Source: Acidobacteriota bacterium (lineage in GTDB: Bacteria > Acidobacteriota > Terriglobia > 20CM-2-55-15). From it: a stretch of DNA of 6,375 bases. Location: the NCBI GenBank assembly GCA_003223895.1, contig QHXD01000196.1, positions 16,754 through 23,128 on the forward strand. Reading direction: 5' to 3'. Position 1 is the first letter of the stretch, and each line of letters opens with the position of its first letter. The position numbers and the translations under genes are program-made. Shown one piece after another: positions 1 to 6,054 of this stretch. A model generated the notes under the pieces. The model saw only the letters and a program-made list of their open reading frames with translations. It was not told the DNA's origin and ran no database searches.

Positions 1-303
1 GAGGATGTAATCGAAAGCGCCGAGGCGCAAAGCATCCTGAGCAATTTCCTTGTCGGCAAGCGCCGTCAGAACAATCACGCCCAATTGGGGCATCCGGTCA
101 TGGATTTCTTTCAGAACTTCCAGGCCACCCACTTTCGGAATAAATACGTCGAGGAGAACGACGTCAAAGGTCGGATCCTGCTCGAGGACGTCGAGGGCTT
201 CCCTTCCGTCCCGGGCTGTGACGACGGTGTAACCCTGTCCGGCAAGGAAAAGGGCCAACATTTCCCGGGTATCGGGATAATCCTCAACAACGAGCAGCTT
301 CAC
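1..303 (-). CDS. Response regulator receiver domain protein, 5' part (runs off the left edge)
   Basis: Reading the - strand from a GTG at 303-301 gives 101 uninterrupted codons to base 1. The product begins VKLLVVEDYPDTREML and is a CheY-like receiver domain, the part of a two-component system that takes a phosphoryl group from a histidine kinase. Visible key residues are the acidic pair Glu7-Asp8, the phospho-acceptor Asp52 (in LLDVFIPKVGG), and Thr80 in VLTA. The frame stops at GAFDYIL, just before the conserved Lys-Pro, so the last helix and any output domain lie outside the window and the regulated process cannot be inferred. The GTG places the first residue where receiver domains usually begin, with GGGGA a few bases upstream. 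The frame is also open further upstream, with GTGs at 342-340 and 351-349 and an ATG at 396-394, so an N-terminal extension of up to 31 residues is possible. It is divergent from the tRNA-tig-clp cluster. Confidence 0.85.
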   Translation of the reverse strand, partial: MKLLVVEDYPDTREMLALFLAGQGYTVVTARDGREALDVLEQDPTFDVVLLDVFIPKVGGLEVLKEIHDRMPQLGVIVLTALADKEIAQDALRLGAFDYIL

Positions 304-458
304 CTTTTCCCCGAAGGGAAGTGCTAACTGAACTGGATTCACGGATTCCACGACGGAACGACCTTTCCTACGCCAGGTATCAGCCCCGATCCCCATATGG
401 GAAAGTAGCAATAAAGGAACCAGAAAATACATTCCGCCGTAAAAAACCCGGAGTCGCA

Positions 459-487
459 TTGACACACGTCCATAACACTCGCAAAAT
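459..487 (+). promoter_or_regulatory. Candidate sigma-70-type promoter upstream of tRNA-Leu/tig
   Basis: A perfect -35 hexamer TTGACA (459-464) is followed after 17 nt by CAAAAT (482-487), which matches 4 of 6 positions of the -10 consensus. Transcription would start near 494, inside the left arm of the 490-598 hairpin, so the primary transcript would carry most of the hairpin and then the tRNA. The -35 match and ideal spacing are seen in the sequence; that it is active is inference. Confidence 0.4.
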
Positions 488-489
488 CA

Positions 490-598
490 AAATTCGGGAA
501 ATTCGGGGTCAGACTACTGAATTCCCTTTTTTCGTCAAAAGAGGTCGTTGATCCGAAAAAAGGGAATTCAGTAGTCTGACCCGAATTTCCCCGAATTT
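490..598. repeat. Long imperfect palindrome (hairpin), possible REP/MITE-like element
   Basis: The arms are 490-534 and 554-598 (45 nt each) around a 19-nt loop (535-553). The inner 26 nt of each arm (509-534 and 554-579) pair perfectly and include GAATTCCC and a run of six T's opposite six A's. The outer part of each arm is a tandem pair of AAATTCGGG units. In the left arm the first unit has three G's and the second four; in the right arm, read as its complement, the order is swapped, so the arms differ only by a 1-nt shift of a G. There is no ORF of its own. Short palindromes with GTCAGACTACTGAATT-type cores remind me of repeats mobilised by REP-associated Y1 transposases, but that is recollection and no transposase is present here. 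The right arm ends 1 nt before the mature tRNA 5' end. Confidence 0.8.
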
Positions 599-599
599 A

Positions 600-681
600 G
601 CGAAAGTGGCGGAATTGGCAGACGCGCTAGACTTAGGATCTAGTGGGGTAACCCATGAGGGTTCGAGTCCCTCCTTTCGCA
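600..681 (+). tRNA. tRNA-Leu (anticodon UAG)
   Basis: A full cloverleaf can be folded. The acceptor stem is GCGAAAG (600-606) with CTTTCGC (674-680), followed by discriminator A681. The D arm has GCG/CGC around GAATTGGCAGA. The anticodon stem is CTAGA/TCTAG around the loop CTTAGGA (632-638), giving anticodon TAG at 634-636 with G37. The long variable arm TGGG-GTAA-CCCA is typical of class II tRNAs, and the T arm is GAGGG-TTCGAGT-CCCTC. The anticodon, long variable arm and A73 identify leucine, reading CUA and probably other CUN codons. The terminal CCA is not encoded (TAC follows A681), so it must be added by the nucleotidyltransferase. The tig start codon is 7 nt downstream. Confidence 0.96.
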
Positions 682-688
682 TACGGTT

Positions 689-1975
689 ATGAAGGCAGAA
701 CTAATCGACGTCAGCGAGTGCAAAAAGAATCTGGAAATCGAGATCCCGCAGGAAGACGTGGATGCGGAGATCAATCACATCGCGCAGGAGCTTGCACGGA
801 AGGCGCGTGTTCCTGGATTCCGGCCGGGTAAGGCTCCCGTTGGAGTTGTGAAGACTCGGTATCGCGACGAGATTGTCTCCGAAATGATGCAGCACCTGCT
901 GCCGAAGTATTTCGGCGCGGCGATCGAGACTCGGAAGCTCGATATCGTGCAGGCGCCGCAGTACGAAGGGATCGATTACACTTCCGGTCAACCGCTTCGC
1001 TTCAAGGCCGTTTTCGAAATCTATCCAGCTCTCGATGTCACGAACTACGTCGGCATTCCCGTCGAGGAAGTTTCGTCCAAGGTCGAAGACTCCGAAGTCG
1101 AGGGCCAGTTGAAAAAGCTTCAGGAGGACATGGCCGAGCTGGTCCCCGTCGAAGAAGACCGGTCTGTCAAAGAAGGTGACTTCACTGAAATCTCCTTTAC
1201 CGGCACTTTTCCCGAGTCCGACCAACCTCCTGTCACGGCCGAGAAAGCTGTTTGTGAAATCGGCGGCCGGACGACGTTGAAAGAATTCACTGAGAACCTC
1301 CTGGGAACCAGAGTGAACGATGAGAAGACGTTCGGTGTTTCCTACCGGCCGGATTACCCCGAGAAGCGGCTCGCCGGAAAAACGGTTGAATACAAAGTGA
1401 AGGTCGAAGCGATCAAGCAGAAAGAACTTCCCGACATCGATGACGAATTTGCCCAGCGATTGGGCGATTACAAGACCCTCGACGGCCTGAAGGCAAAGAT
1501 TCGCGAGGATCTGGGGAAGCACAAGGCGGAGCACGCGCAGGAACAAATGCGCGAGAAGCTACTCGAGTGGCTCGAAGACAACAATGAGTTCGAGCTTCCG
1601 GAATCACTGGTCGAGCGGCAGCTGCAGATCCGGGTCCAGCGGCTGGTGCGAGACCTCGCTCGCCAGGGCATTAACCCCCAGCGTCTGGACGTGGACTGGG
1701 GCAGAATCCGTGAGGACCAGCAGCAGCAGGCGGTACGAGACGTGAAAGGCTCTTTGATTCTCGAACACGTCTCCGAGAAAGAAAACATTGATGTAACGAA
1801 TGAGGAAATCGACGCAGAAATAGAAAAGATCGCGGCCGAGACAAAACGTCCCCTGGAAAAGGTCAGGGAGGTATTGACGCGTGACGACGGGCTCGATAGG
1901 CTTAAGACACAGATCCGCAACAAAAAGACTTTGGATTTTCTGCAGGAACGAGCACGTGTTCAGAATGTTGGGTAG
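689..1975 (+). CDS. tig: Trigger factor, ribosome-associated chaperone and peptidyl-prolyl isomerase
   Basis: The 428-residue product has the normal length and domain order of trigger factor, the cytosolic chaperone that docks at the ribosomal exit tunnel and shields nascent chains. Residues 1 to about 115 are the ribosome-binding domain with the signature GFRPGKAP at 43-50, whose FR-x-GK loop contacts ribosomal protein L23. The FKBP-like isomerase domain covers about 155-242 (KEGDFTEISFTG to PDYPEKRLAGKTVEYKVKV). The helical C-terminal substrate-binding arms follow (PDIDDEFAQRLGDY onward) and are rich in charged helices. The ATG at 689 fits the usual family N-terminus (MKAELIDVSE). No Shine-Dalgarno is seen ahead of it, and only 7 nt separate it from tRNA-Leu, so tRNA processing could leave a nearly leaderless mRNA. 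clpP starts 102 nt after the stop. Confidence 0.97.
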   Translation: MKAELIDVSECKKNLEIEIPQEDVDAEINHIAQELARKARVPGFRPGKAPVGVVKTRYRDEIVSEMMQHLLPKYFGAAIETRKLDIVQAPQYEGIDYTSGQPLRFKAVFEIYPALDVTNYVGIPVEEVSSKVEDSEVEGQLKKLQEDMAELVPVEEDRSVKEGDFTEISFTGTFPESDQPPVTAEKAVCEIGGRTTLKEFTENLLGTRVNDEKTFGVSYRPDYPEKRLAGKTVEYKVKVEAIKQKELPDIDDEFAQRLGDYKTLDGLKAKIREDLGKHKAEHAQEQMREKLLEWLEDNNEFELPESLVERQLQIRVQRLVRDLARQGINPQRLDVDWGRIREDQQQQAVRDVKGSLILEHVSEKENIDVTNEEIDAEIEKIAAETKRPLEKVREVLTRDDGLDRLKTQIRNKKTLDFLQERARVQNVG

Positions 1976-2015
1976 GCGCCGGCGCTTCAGCCGGTCGGAC
2001 CGGCGAAAATCCGGC
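1976..2015. repeat. GC-rich palindromes between tig and clpP
   Basis: Immediately after the tig stop is the perfect palindrome GCGCCGGCGC (1976-1985), then a 6-bp stem GCCGGT-CGG-ACCGGC (1990-2004). CGCCGG at 1977-1982 can also pair with CCGGCG at 2000-2005 as an alternative outer stem. No T-run follows, so it does not look like an intrinsic terminator. It could be a REP-like or mRNA-stabilising hairpin; the role is unknown. Confidence 0.4.
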
Positions 2016-2030
2016 ACGTACACTTACCCA

Positions 2031-2059
2031 TTGACCCGCCCATGCGCTGGTTTAAGAAT
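2031..2059 (+). promoter_or_regulatory. Candidate promoter for clpP-clpX(-lon)
   Basis: TTGACC (2031-2036, 5 of 6 to the -35 consensus) is separated by 17 nt from AAGAAT (2054-2059, 4 of 6 to the -10 consensus) in a locally AT-rich stretch just upstream of clpP. The start of transcription would be near 2066, on the edge of the ribosome binding site for ATG 2078, so such a transcript would favour the internal start at 2096. I see no clear heat-shock element (no CIRCE-type inverted repeat). Confidence 0.35.
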
Positions 2060-2077
2060 TGTAAATAGGATATCCCC

Positions 2078-2683
2078 ATGAACAATGAGGAACGCATGAC
2101 TCTCATCCCAATGGTGGTCGAGCAGACGAATCGTGGCGAGCGCGCCTATGACATTTACTCCCGGCTGCTGCGTGACAGCATCATCTTCATAGGGACGGCT
2201 ATTGATGACAATGTCGCGAACGTGGTGACCGCGCAATTGCTTTTCCTGGAGGCGGAAGATCCGGAGCGCGACATTTCGCTTTACATCAACAGCCCGGGAG
2301 GCTCGATAACGGCAGGCTTGGCGGTGTACGATACGATTCAGTTCATCCGCAACGATGTGACGACCATCTGCGTCGGCCAGGCGGCCAGCATGGCGGCAGT
2401 CCTGCTGGCGGCGGGTACAACGAAAAAGCGTTTCTCGCTACCCCACTCCCGCATTCTCATTCACCAGCCGTGGTTGGGCGGTTTGCAGGGGCAGGCCACC
2501 GACATCGACATCCACGCCAAAGAAATCCTGAGAATCCGGATGATTTTGAACCAAATTCTCGCCCACCATACTGGGCAAAACCTGGAGCGGATTGAAAAGG
2601 ACGTCGAACGGGACTACATCATGACGGCGGACCAGTCCAAGGAGTATGGTATTATCGACGAGGTTATTTCCAAGCGTGGCTAA
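2078..2683 (+). CDS. clpP: ATP-dependent Clp protease proteolytic subunit
   Basis: The 201-residue product is ClpP (serine peptidase family S14), which forms a double heptameric chamber that degrades polypeptides fed by ClpX or ClpA/C-type unfoldases. The catalytic triad is visible: Ser104 in GQAASMAAVL, His129 in RILIHQP and Asp179 in DVERDY. The oxyanion-hole glycines are in NSPGGS (71-76). Two starts compete. ATG 2078 has AGGA at 2067-2070. ATG 2096 (Met7) has a stronger GAGGAA at 2087-2092, 5 nt from GAGG to the start, and gives the common N-terminus MTLIPMVVEQTNRGERAYDI (195 residues). clpX follows after 57 nt, the usual partner order. Length and active site look intact, so it should be functional. 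Confidence 0.97.
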   Translation: MNNEERMTLIPMVVEQTNRGERAYDIYSRLLRDSIIFIGTAIDDNVANVVTAQLLFLEAEDPERDISLYINSPGGSITAGLAVYDTIQFIRNDVTTICVGQAASMAAVLLAAGTTKKRFSLPHSRILIHQPWLGGLQGQATDIDIHAKEILRIRMILNQILAHHTGQNLERIEKDVERDYIMTADQSKEYGIIDEVISKRG

Positions 2684-2725
2684 AACCTTGATCAGACGTG
2701 GGTTTCAGCCCATTGCGACGGAAAT

Positions 2726-2734
2726 AGGAGAGGA
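2726..2734 (+). promoter_or_regulatory. Ribosome binding site supporting the TTG start of clpX
   Basis: AGGAG (2726-2730) and AGGA (2731-2734) stand in tandem, ending 6 nt before TTG 2741. There is no in-frame ATG or GTG between this site and the zinc-finger cysteines, so this purine-rich site decides the start. Confidence 0.7.
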
Positions 2735-2740
2735 ACTGAA

Positions 2741-3973
2741 TTGAAGAAGAACAGTGACGACGTCCTGCGATGTTCGTTCTGTAATAAAAGCCAGAATGAC
2801 GTTCGTAAACTGATCGCCGGTCCCACGGTCTTCATTTGTGATGAATGCGTTGGCGTTTGCCAGGACATTATTGATGAGGACCAGAACTACGAGCCTTCTC
2901 CCAAAAACGTACATCTTCCGAAGCCACCCGAGATCAAGGGATTTCTCGATCAGTATGTAATCGGACAGGACAAATCGAAGAAGAAGCTTGCCGTCGCCGT
3001 CTACAACCACTACAAGCGAATCGAACTGTCACGGAAGAAATCCGATATCGAGCTTCAGAAATCGAACATTCTGCTCATTGGACCGACAGGAACGGGTAAA
3101 ACGCTCCTCGCGCAGACTCTGGCGCGGCTTTTGAGCGTACCGTTCGCGATTGTTGATGCCACCACGCTAACCGAAGCCGGTTACGTTGGTGAAGATGTTG
3201 AAAACATTATTCTGCGTCTCATCCAGAACGCGGGCGGCGACGTCGAGCGGGCACAGACAGGCATCATTTATATAGATGAGATCGATAAGATCGGCAGGAA
3301 AGACGAAAACCCGTCGATTACACGCGACGTTTCGGGCGAGGGTGTTCAGCAAGCCCTCCTGAAGATGTTGGAGGGGACCGTCGCTAATGTTCCTCCCCAG
3401 GGTGGCCGAAAACATCCCCATCAGGAGTTTACGCAGGTCGATACGACGAACATCCTGTTTGTATGCGGTGGTGCTTTCGTTGGCCTCGACAAGCTTATTG
3501 AGCGTAGACTGGCGGTTCGCAGCACGATGGGGTTCCAGGGCGACGTCAAAGTCAAGTCCGAGAATCCCCGGTCGTTACTGCTCGAGCAGCTGGAGCCCGA
3601 GGACCTGATCAAGTTTGGAATGATCCCGGAATTCGTCGGCCGCGTGCCCGTTGTGGCGACGCTCCACGACCTGGATCAGAAAGCGTTGGTCGAGATTCTG
3701 ACACGGCCAAAGAACGCGCTCGTCAAACAGTACCAGCGTCTGTTTGAATACGAGAATGTGAAACTGAAGTTTTCGGATGACGCTCTGGAAGCCGTCGCGT
3801 TGGACGCCATTAAAAGGAACGTCGGCGCCCGCGGCCTCCGCATCATCCTCGAAGAACTGATGCTGGATTTGATGTACCAGCTCCCGCAACAAAAAGATCA
3901 CCGGGAGCTAACCATCACGAAAGAGATGGTCGAAAAGAAGGAAATACAGCTTCCATTTGAGAAAGCTGGTTAG
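2741..3973 (+). CDS. clpX: ATP-dependent Clp protease ATP-binding subunit (unfoldase) ClpX
   Basis: The 410-residue product is a complete ClpX, the hexameric AAA+ unfoldase that recognises substrates and threads them into ClpP. The N-terminal C4 zinc-binding domain has Cys11, Cys14, Cys33 and Cys36. The AAA+ module has Walker A GPTGTGKT (114-121), pore loop 1 GYVG (147-150), Walker B IIYIDEID (175-182), the RKH pore loop at 223-225, sensor-1 Asn237 (TTNILF), the Arg finger in IPEFVGR (Arg301) and sensor 2 GARGLR (362-367). The ClpP-docking tripeptide, IGF in E. coli, is read here as MGF (263-265). The start is TTG with a tandem Shine-Dalgarno. Spacing is 57 nt after clpP and 29 nt before lon, consistent with one operon. 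Nothing suggests damage. Confidence 0.97.
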   Translation: MKKNSDDVLRCSFCNKSQNDVRKLIAGPTVFICDECVGVCQDIIDEDQNYEPSPKNVHLPKPPEIKGFLDQYVIGQDKSKKKLAVAVYNHYKRIELSRKKSDIELQKSNILLIGPTGTGKTLLAQTLARLLSVPFAIVDATTLTEAGYVGEDVENIILRLIQNAGGDVERAQTGIIYIDEIDKIGRKDENPSITRDVSGEGVQQALLKMLEGTVANVPPQGGRKHPHQEFTQVDTTNILFVCGGAFVGLDKLIERRLAVRSTMGFQGDVKVKSENPRSLLLEQLEPEDLIKFGMIPEFVGRVPVVATLHDLDQKALVEILTRPKNALVKQYQRLFEYENVKLKFSDDALEAVALDAIKRNVGARGLRIILEELMLDLMYQLPQQKDHRELTITKEMVEKKEIQLPFEKAG

Positions 3974-3975
3974 AC

Positions 3976-3990
3976 GGGGAGGCCTGGAGG
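3976..3990 (+). promoter_or_regulatory. Ribosome binding site region of lon
   Basis: GGGGAGG (3976-3982) and GGAGG (3986-3990) precede the lon ATG at 4003. The nearer one leaves a 12-nt spacer, longer than the usual 5-9 nt, which may lower initiation. I see no better-placed start: the following MSTKEKYEQTKLPMVPIRD runs straight into the conserved Lon N-domain. Confidence 0.5.
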
Positions 3991-4002
3991 GCCGGTAAAT
4001 AT

Positions 4003-5880
4003 ATGTCCACGAAGGAGAAATACGAACAGACGAAGCTTCCGATGGTCCCGATCCGGGACGTCGTGATCTTCCCGTTCATGATGGTCCCCTTCGTGATCGG
4101 TCGCGAATCCTCCGTCCAGGCGCTGGAATCGGCGCTTCGGGGGGACAAGCGGATCTTCCTTTCGACTCAGCACGACGCCACTGTCGACAACCCCCGGCCG
4201 AACGAGATCTACCAGGTTGGAACGATTTCCAACATCGTTCAATCCCTCAAGCTGCCCGATGGAAATACGAAGGTTCTCGTCGAAGGCATCGAGCGGGCGC
4301 GTATCCTTCAGCTCAACGAAGAGGACGGATTCTGGAAAGCCAATCTCCGGCTGTCGCCCTTCCGCAATCAAAGCTTCACGGGATATGACACTCTGGCAGC
4401 GCGTCTGAACCAGCAGTTCGAGCAGTACGTCAAGCTCAGCCAGAACCTCAACGCCGACCAGGTGCTCGCCGCAGTCAAGGTGGACGACATCGGCCGGCTG
4501 GCGGATACGATCTGCGCCCACATGGTCCTCTCGATCGAAGAAAAGCAGGAGTTGATCGAGATCTTCAACCCCGTTGAGCGCTGCAAGCGTCTGGCGGACA
4601 TTCTTGATATTGAAATCGAGAAACTCCACGTAGACCGCTCCGTGCAGAATCGCGTGAAGCGCCAGATGGAGCGCGCGCAGAAAGAGTACTACCTCAACGA
4701 GAAGATCAAGGCGATCCAGCGCGAGCTCGGCAAGAAGGACGAGAAATCCGAAATAGAGGAACTTCGCCGTAAGATCGAAACCGCCGGCATGCCCAAGGAT
4801 GCCTATGAGAAGGCGATGCAGGAAATGAAACGGCTCGAGATGATGCCGCCCATGTCGGCTGAATCCACCGTTTCGCGGAATTACCTGGACTGGCTCCTCG
4901 CTGTGCCGTGGAAAAAGAAGTCGCGCGAGATTCGCGACATCGAAGCGGCCGAGCGGATACTGAACGAAGACCATTACGGTCTCGAGAAGGTCAAGGAACG
5001 CATCCTGGAATTCCTGGCTGTTCGCCAGCTCGTGAAGAGACCCAAAGGATCGATTCTCTGCTTCGTTGGACCGCCGGGCGTTGGAAAGACTTCGCTGGGC
5101 ATGTCGATCGCGCGCGCAACGGGACGGAAGTTCGTTCGCCTCGCCCTCGGCGGCGTGCGCGATGAAGCCGAAATCCGCGGCCACCGCCGGACTTACATCG
5201 GTGCCCTGCCGGGCCAGATCATCCAGATGATCAAGAAGGCCGGCACGCTGAACCCGATATTCCTTCTCGATGAAGTGGACAAGATGAGCATGGACTTCCG
5301 CGGCGATCCGTCGGCAGCGCTTCTCGAAGTACTCGATCCGGAGCAGAATGCAACGTTCCAGGATCACTACCTGGATGTGGAATTCGACCTGTCGCAGGTG
5401 ATGTTCATCGCAACAGCTAACGTCCTTCACACCATTCCGCAGCCCCTGCAGGACCGCATGGAAGTATTGCGCCTGCCCGGTTACACGGAATACGAAAAGA
5501 CCGAAATTGCCCGCCGCTTCCTGATCCCGAAACAAATGGAAGCCAATGGCCTGAAGGCCGAGCAGCTTTCATTCACTGACGAAGGCGTCCAGAGCGTGAT
5601 TCGCAGCTACACCCGCGAAGCCGGAGTGCGCAATCTCGAGCGAGAGATTTCATCGATTTGCAGAAAAGTCACGCGCGCTGTGGTGAAGGACGGCCCACAA
5701 CACGCGGTCCGGGTTGATGAACAAAATATTGTTGACTACATTGGCATTCCGAAGTACCGTTCGAGTCGTCACGAATCACAAAATGAAGTTGGATTCGTAA
5801 CCGGTCTTGCATGGACCGAGGTGGGCGGCGAAATACTTGCTACCGAAGCAACGTTGATGGAAGGCAAGGGCAAATCGTAA
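4003..5880 (+). CDS. lon: Lon protease, truncated by a premature stop in the protease domain
   Basis: This 625-residue frame holds most of Lon (family S16), the cytosolic AAA+ protease that degrades misfolded and some regulatory proteins; full-length Lon is about 780-810 residues. The N-terminal substrate-binding domain begins at LPMVPIRDVVIFP (12-24). A charged coiled-coil-like linker spans about 190-280. The AAA+ module has Walker A GPPGVGKT (356-363) and Walker B IFLLDEVDK (419-427), followed by the helical subdomain. The protease domain begins at GFVTGLAWTEVGGE and continues to MEGKGK (619-624). Ser625 and the TAA come from an inverted copy of downstream lon, not from Lon sequence. The product therefore lacks the catalytic Ser-Lys dyad and could at most bind or hydrolyse ATP. 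The rest of lon is present from about 5951 in another frame. Either this is a real recent pseudogene or the 76-nt block is a sequence artefact and the gene is whole. Confidence 0.93.
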   Translation: MSTKEKYEQTKLPMVPIRDVVIFPFMMVPFVIGRESSVQALESALRGDKRIFLSTQHDATVDNPRPNEIYQVGTISNIVQSLKLPDGNTKVLVEGIERARILQLNEEDGFWKANLRLSPFRNQSFTGYDTLAARLNQQFEQYVKLSQNLNADQVLAAVKVDDIGRLADTICAHMVLSIEEKQELIEIFNPVERCKRLADILDIEIEKLHVDRSVQNRVKRQMERAQKEYYLNEKIKAIQRELGKKDEKSEIEELRRKIETAGMPKDAYEKAMQEMKRLEMMPPMSAESTVSRNYLDWLLAVPWKKKSREIRDIEAAERILNEDHYGLEKVKERILEFLAVRQLVKRPKGSILCFVGPPGVGKTSLGMSIARATGRKFVRLALGGVRDEAEIRGHRRTYIGALPGQIIQMIKKAGTLNPIFLLDEVDKMSMDFRGDPSAALLEVLDPEQNATFQDHYLDVEFDLSQVMFIATANVLHTIPQPLQDRMEVLRLPGYTEYEKTEIARRFLIPKQMEANGLKAEQLSFTDEGVQSVIRSYTREAGVRNLEREISSICRKVTRAVVKDGPQHAVRVDEQNIVDYIGIPKYRSSRHESQNEVGFVTGLAWTEVGGEILATEATLMEGKGKS

Positions 5881-6054
5881 TACCAGCGGACGGACCATCT
5901 TTTGGAATCGCGCCCTCGGGAACATGGATATGGAGATCTAACCGACGGTAGAAAGGTTTGGAATTCCCAAAGATTTCTACCGTCGGTTAGATCTCCATAT
6001 CCATGTTCCCGAGGGCGCGATTCCAAAAGATGGTCCATCCGCTGGTATCACGAT
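5874..6054. repeat. 181-nt near-perfect palindrome replacing part of lon
   Basis: The arms are 5874-5954 and 5974-6054 (81 nt each) with only two mismatches (5879/6049 and 5891/6037) around a 19-nt loop that can itself pair as TTTGG/CCAAA (5957-5961 with 5967-5971). The right arm and loop are ordinary in-frame lon sequence (from ERFGIPKDFYRRLDLHIHVPEG on). The left arm is its reverse complement and has no Lon meaning on the + strand. It contains stops in the lon frame (5878-5880) and in the downstream frame (5939-5941). No terminal repeats, target duplications or ORF of a mobile element flank it. Confidence 0.93.

Noticed and set aside
321..551. 76-codon open frame on the + strand in the gap before the tRNA
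   Set aside because: It overlaps the response-regulator start region and the hairpin, and its translation has no recognisable domain and ends inside the palindrome loop.
490..598. Rho-independent terminator
   Set aside because: The T-run lies inside the stem, next to the loop, and not after it, and the arms are much longer than terminator stems. Nothing transcribed toward it from the left on the + strand is seen.
701..1546. 281-codon open frame antisense to tig
   Set aside because: A shadow of a clear trigger factor gene; no recognisable domain and no ribosome binding site of interest.
1990..2004. Intrinsic terminator after tig
   Set aside because: There is a GC-rich 6-bp stem, but GAAAATCC follows where a T-run is needed.
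3970..5535. 521-codon open frame antisense to lon
   Set aside because: It mirrors lon in a frame kept open by GC-rich codon bias. The translation resembles no family and is rich in the His/Leu/Asp runs typical of antisense translations.
5865..5880. Programmed frameshift joining the two parts of lon
   Set aside because: The sequence after the stop is not Lon in any + strand frame for about 76 nt, so slippage would not restore the missing residues.
5875..5950. Intron, intein or insertion sequence in lon
   Set aside because: The block is too short, has no splice motifs, terminal repeats or target duplication, is a reverse complement of neighbouring lon, and replaces a similar length of coding sequence where an insertion would add to it.
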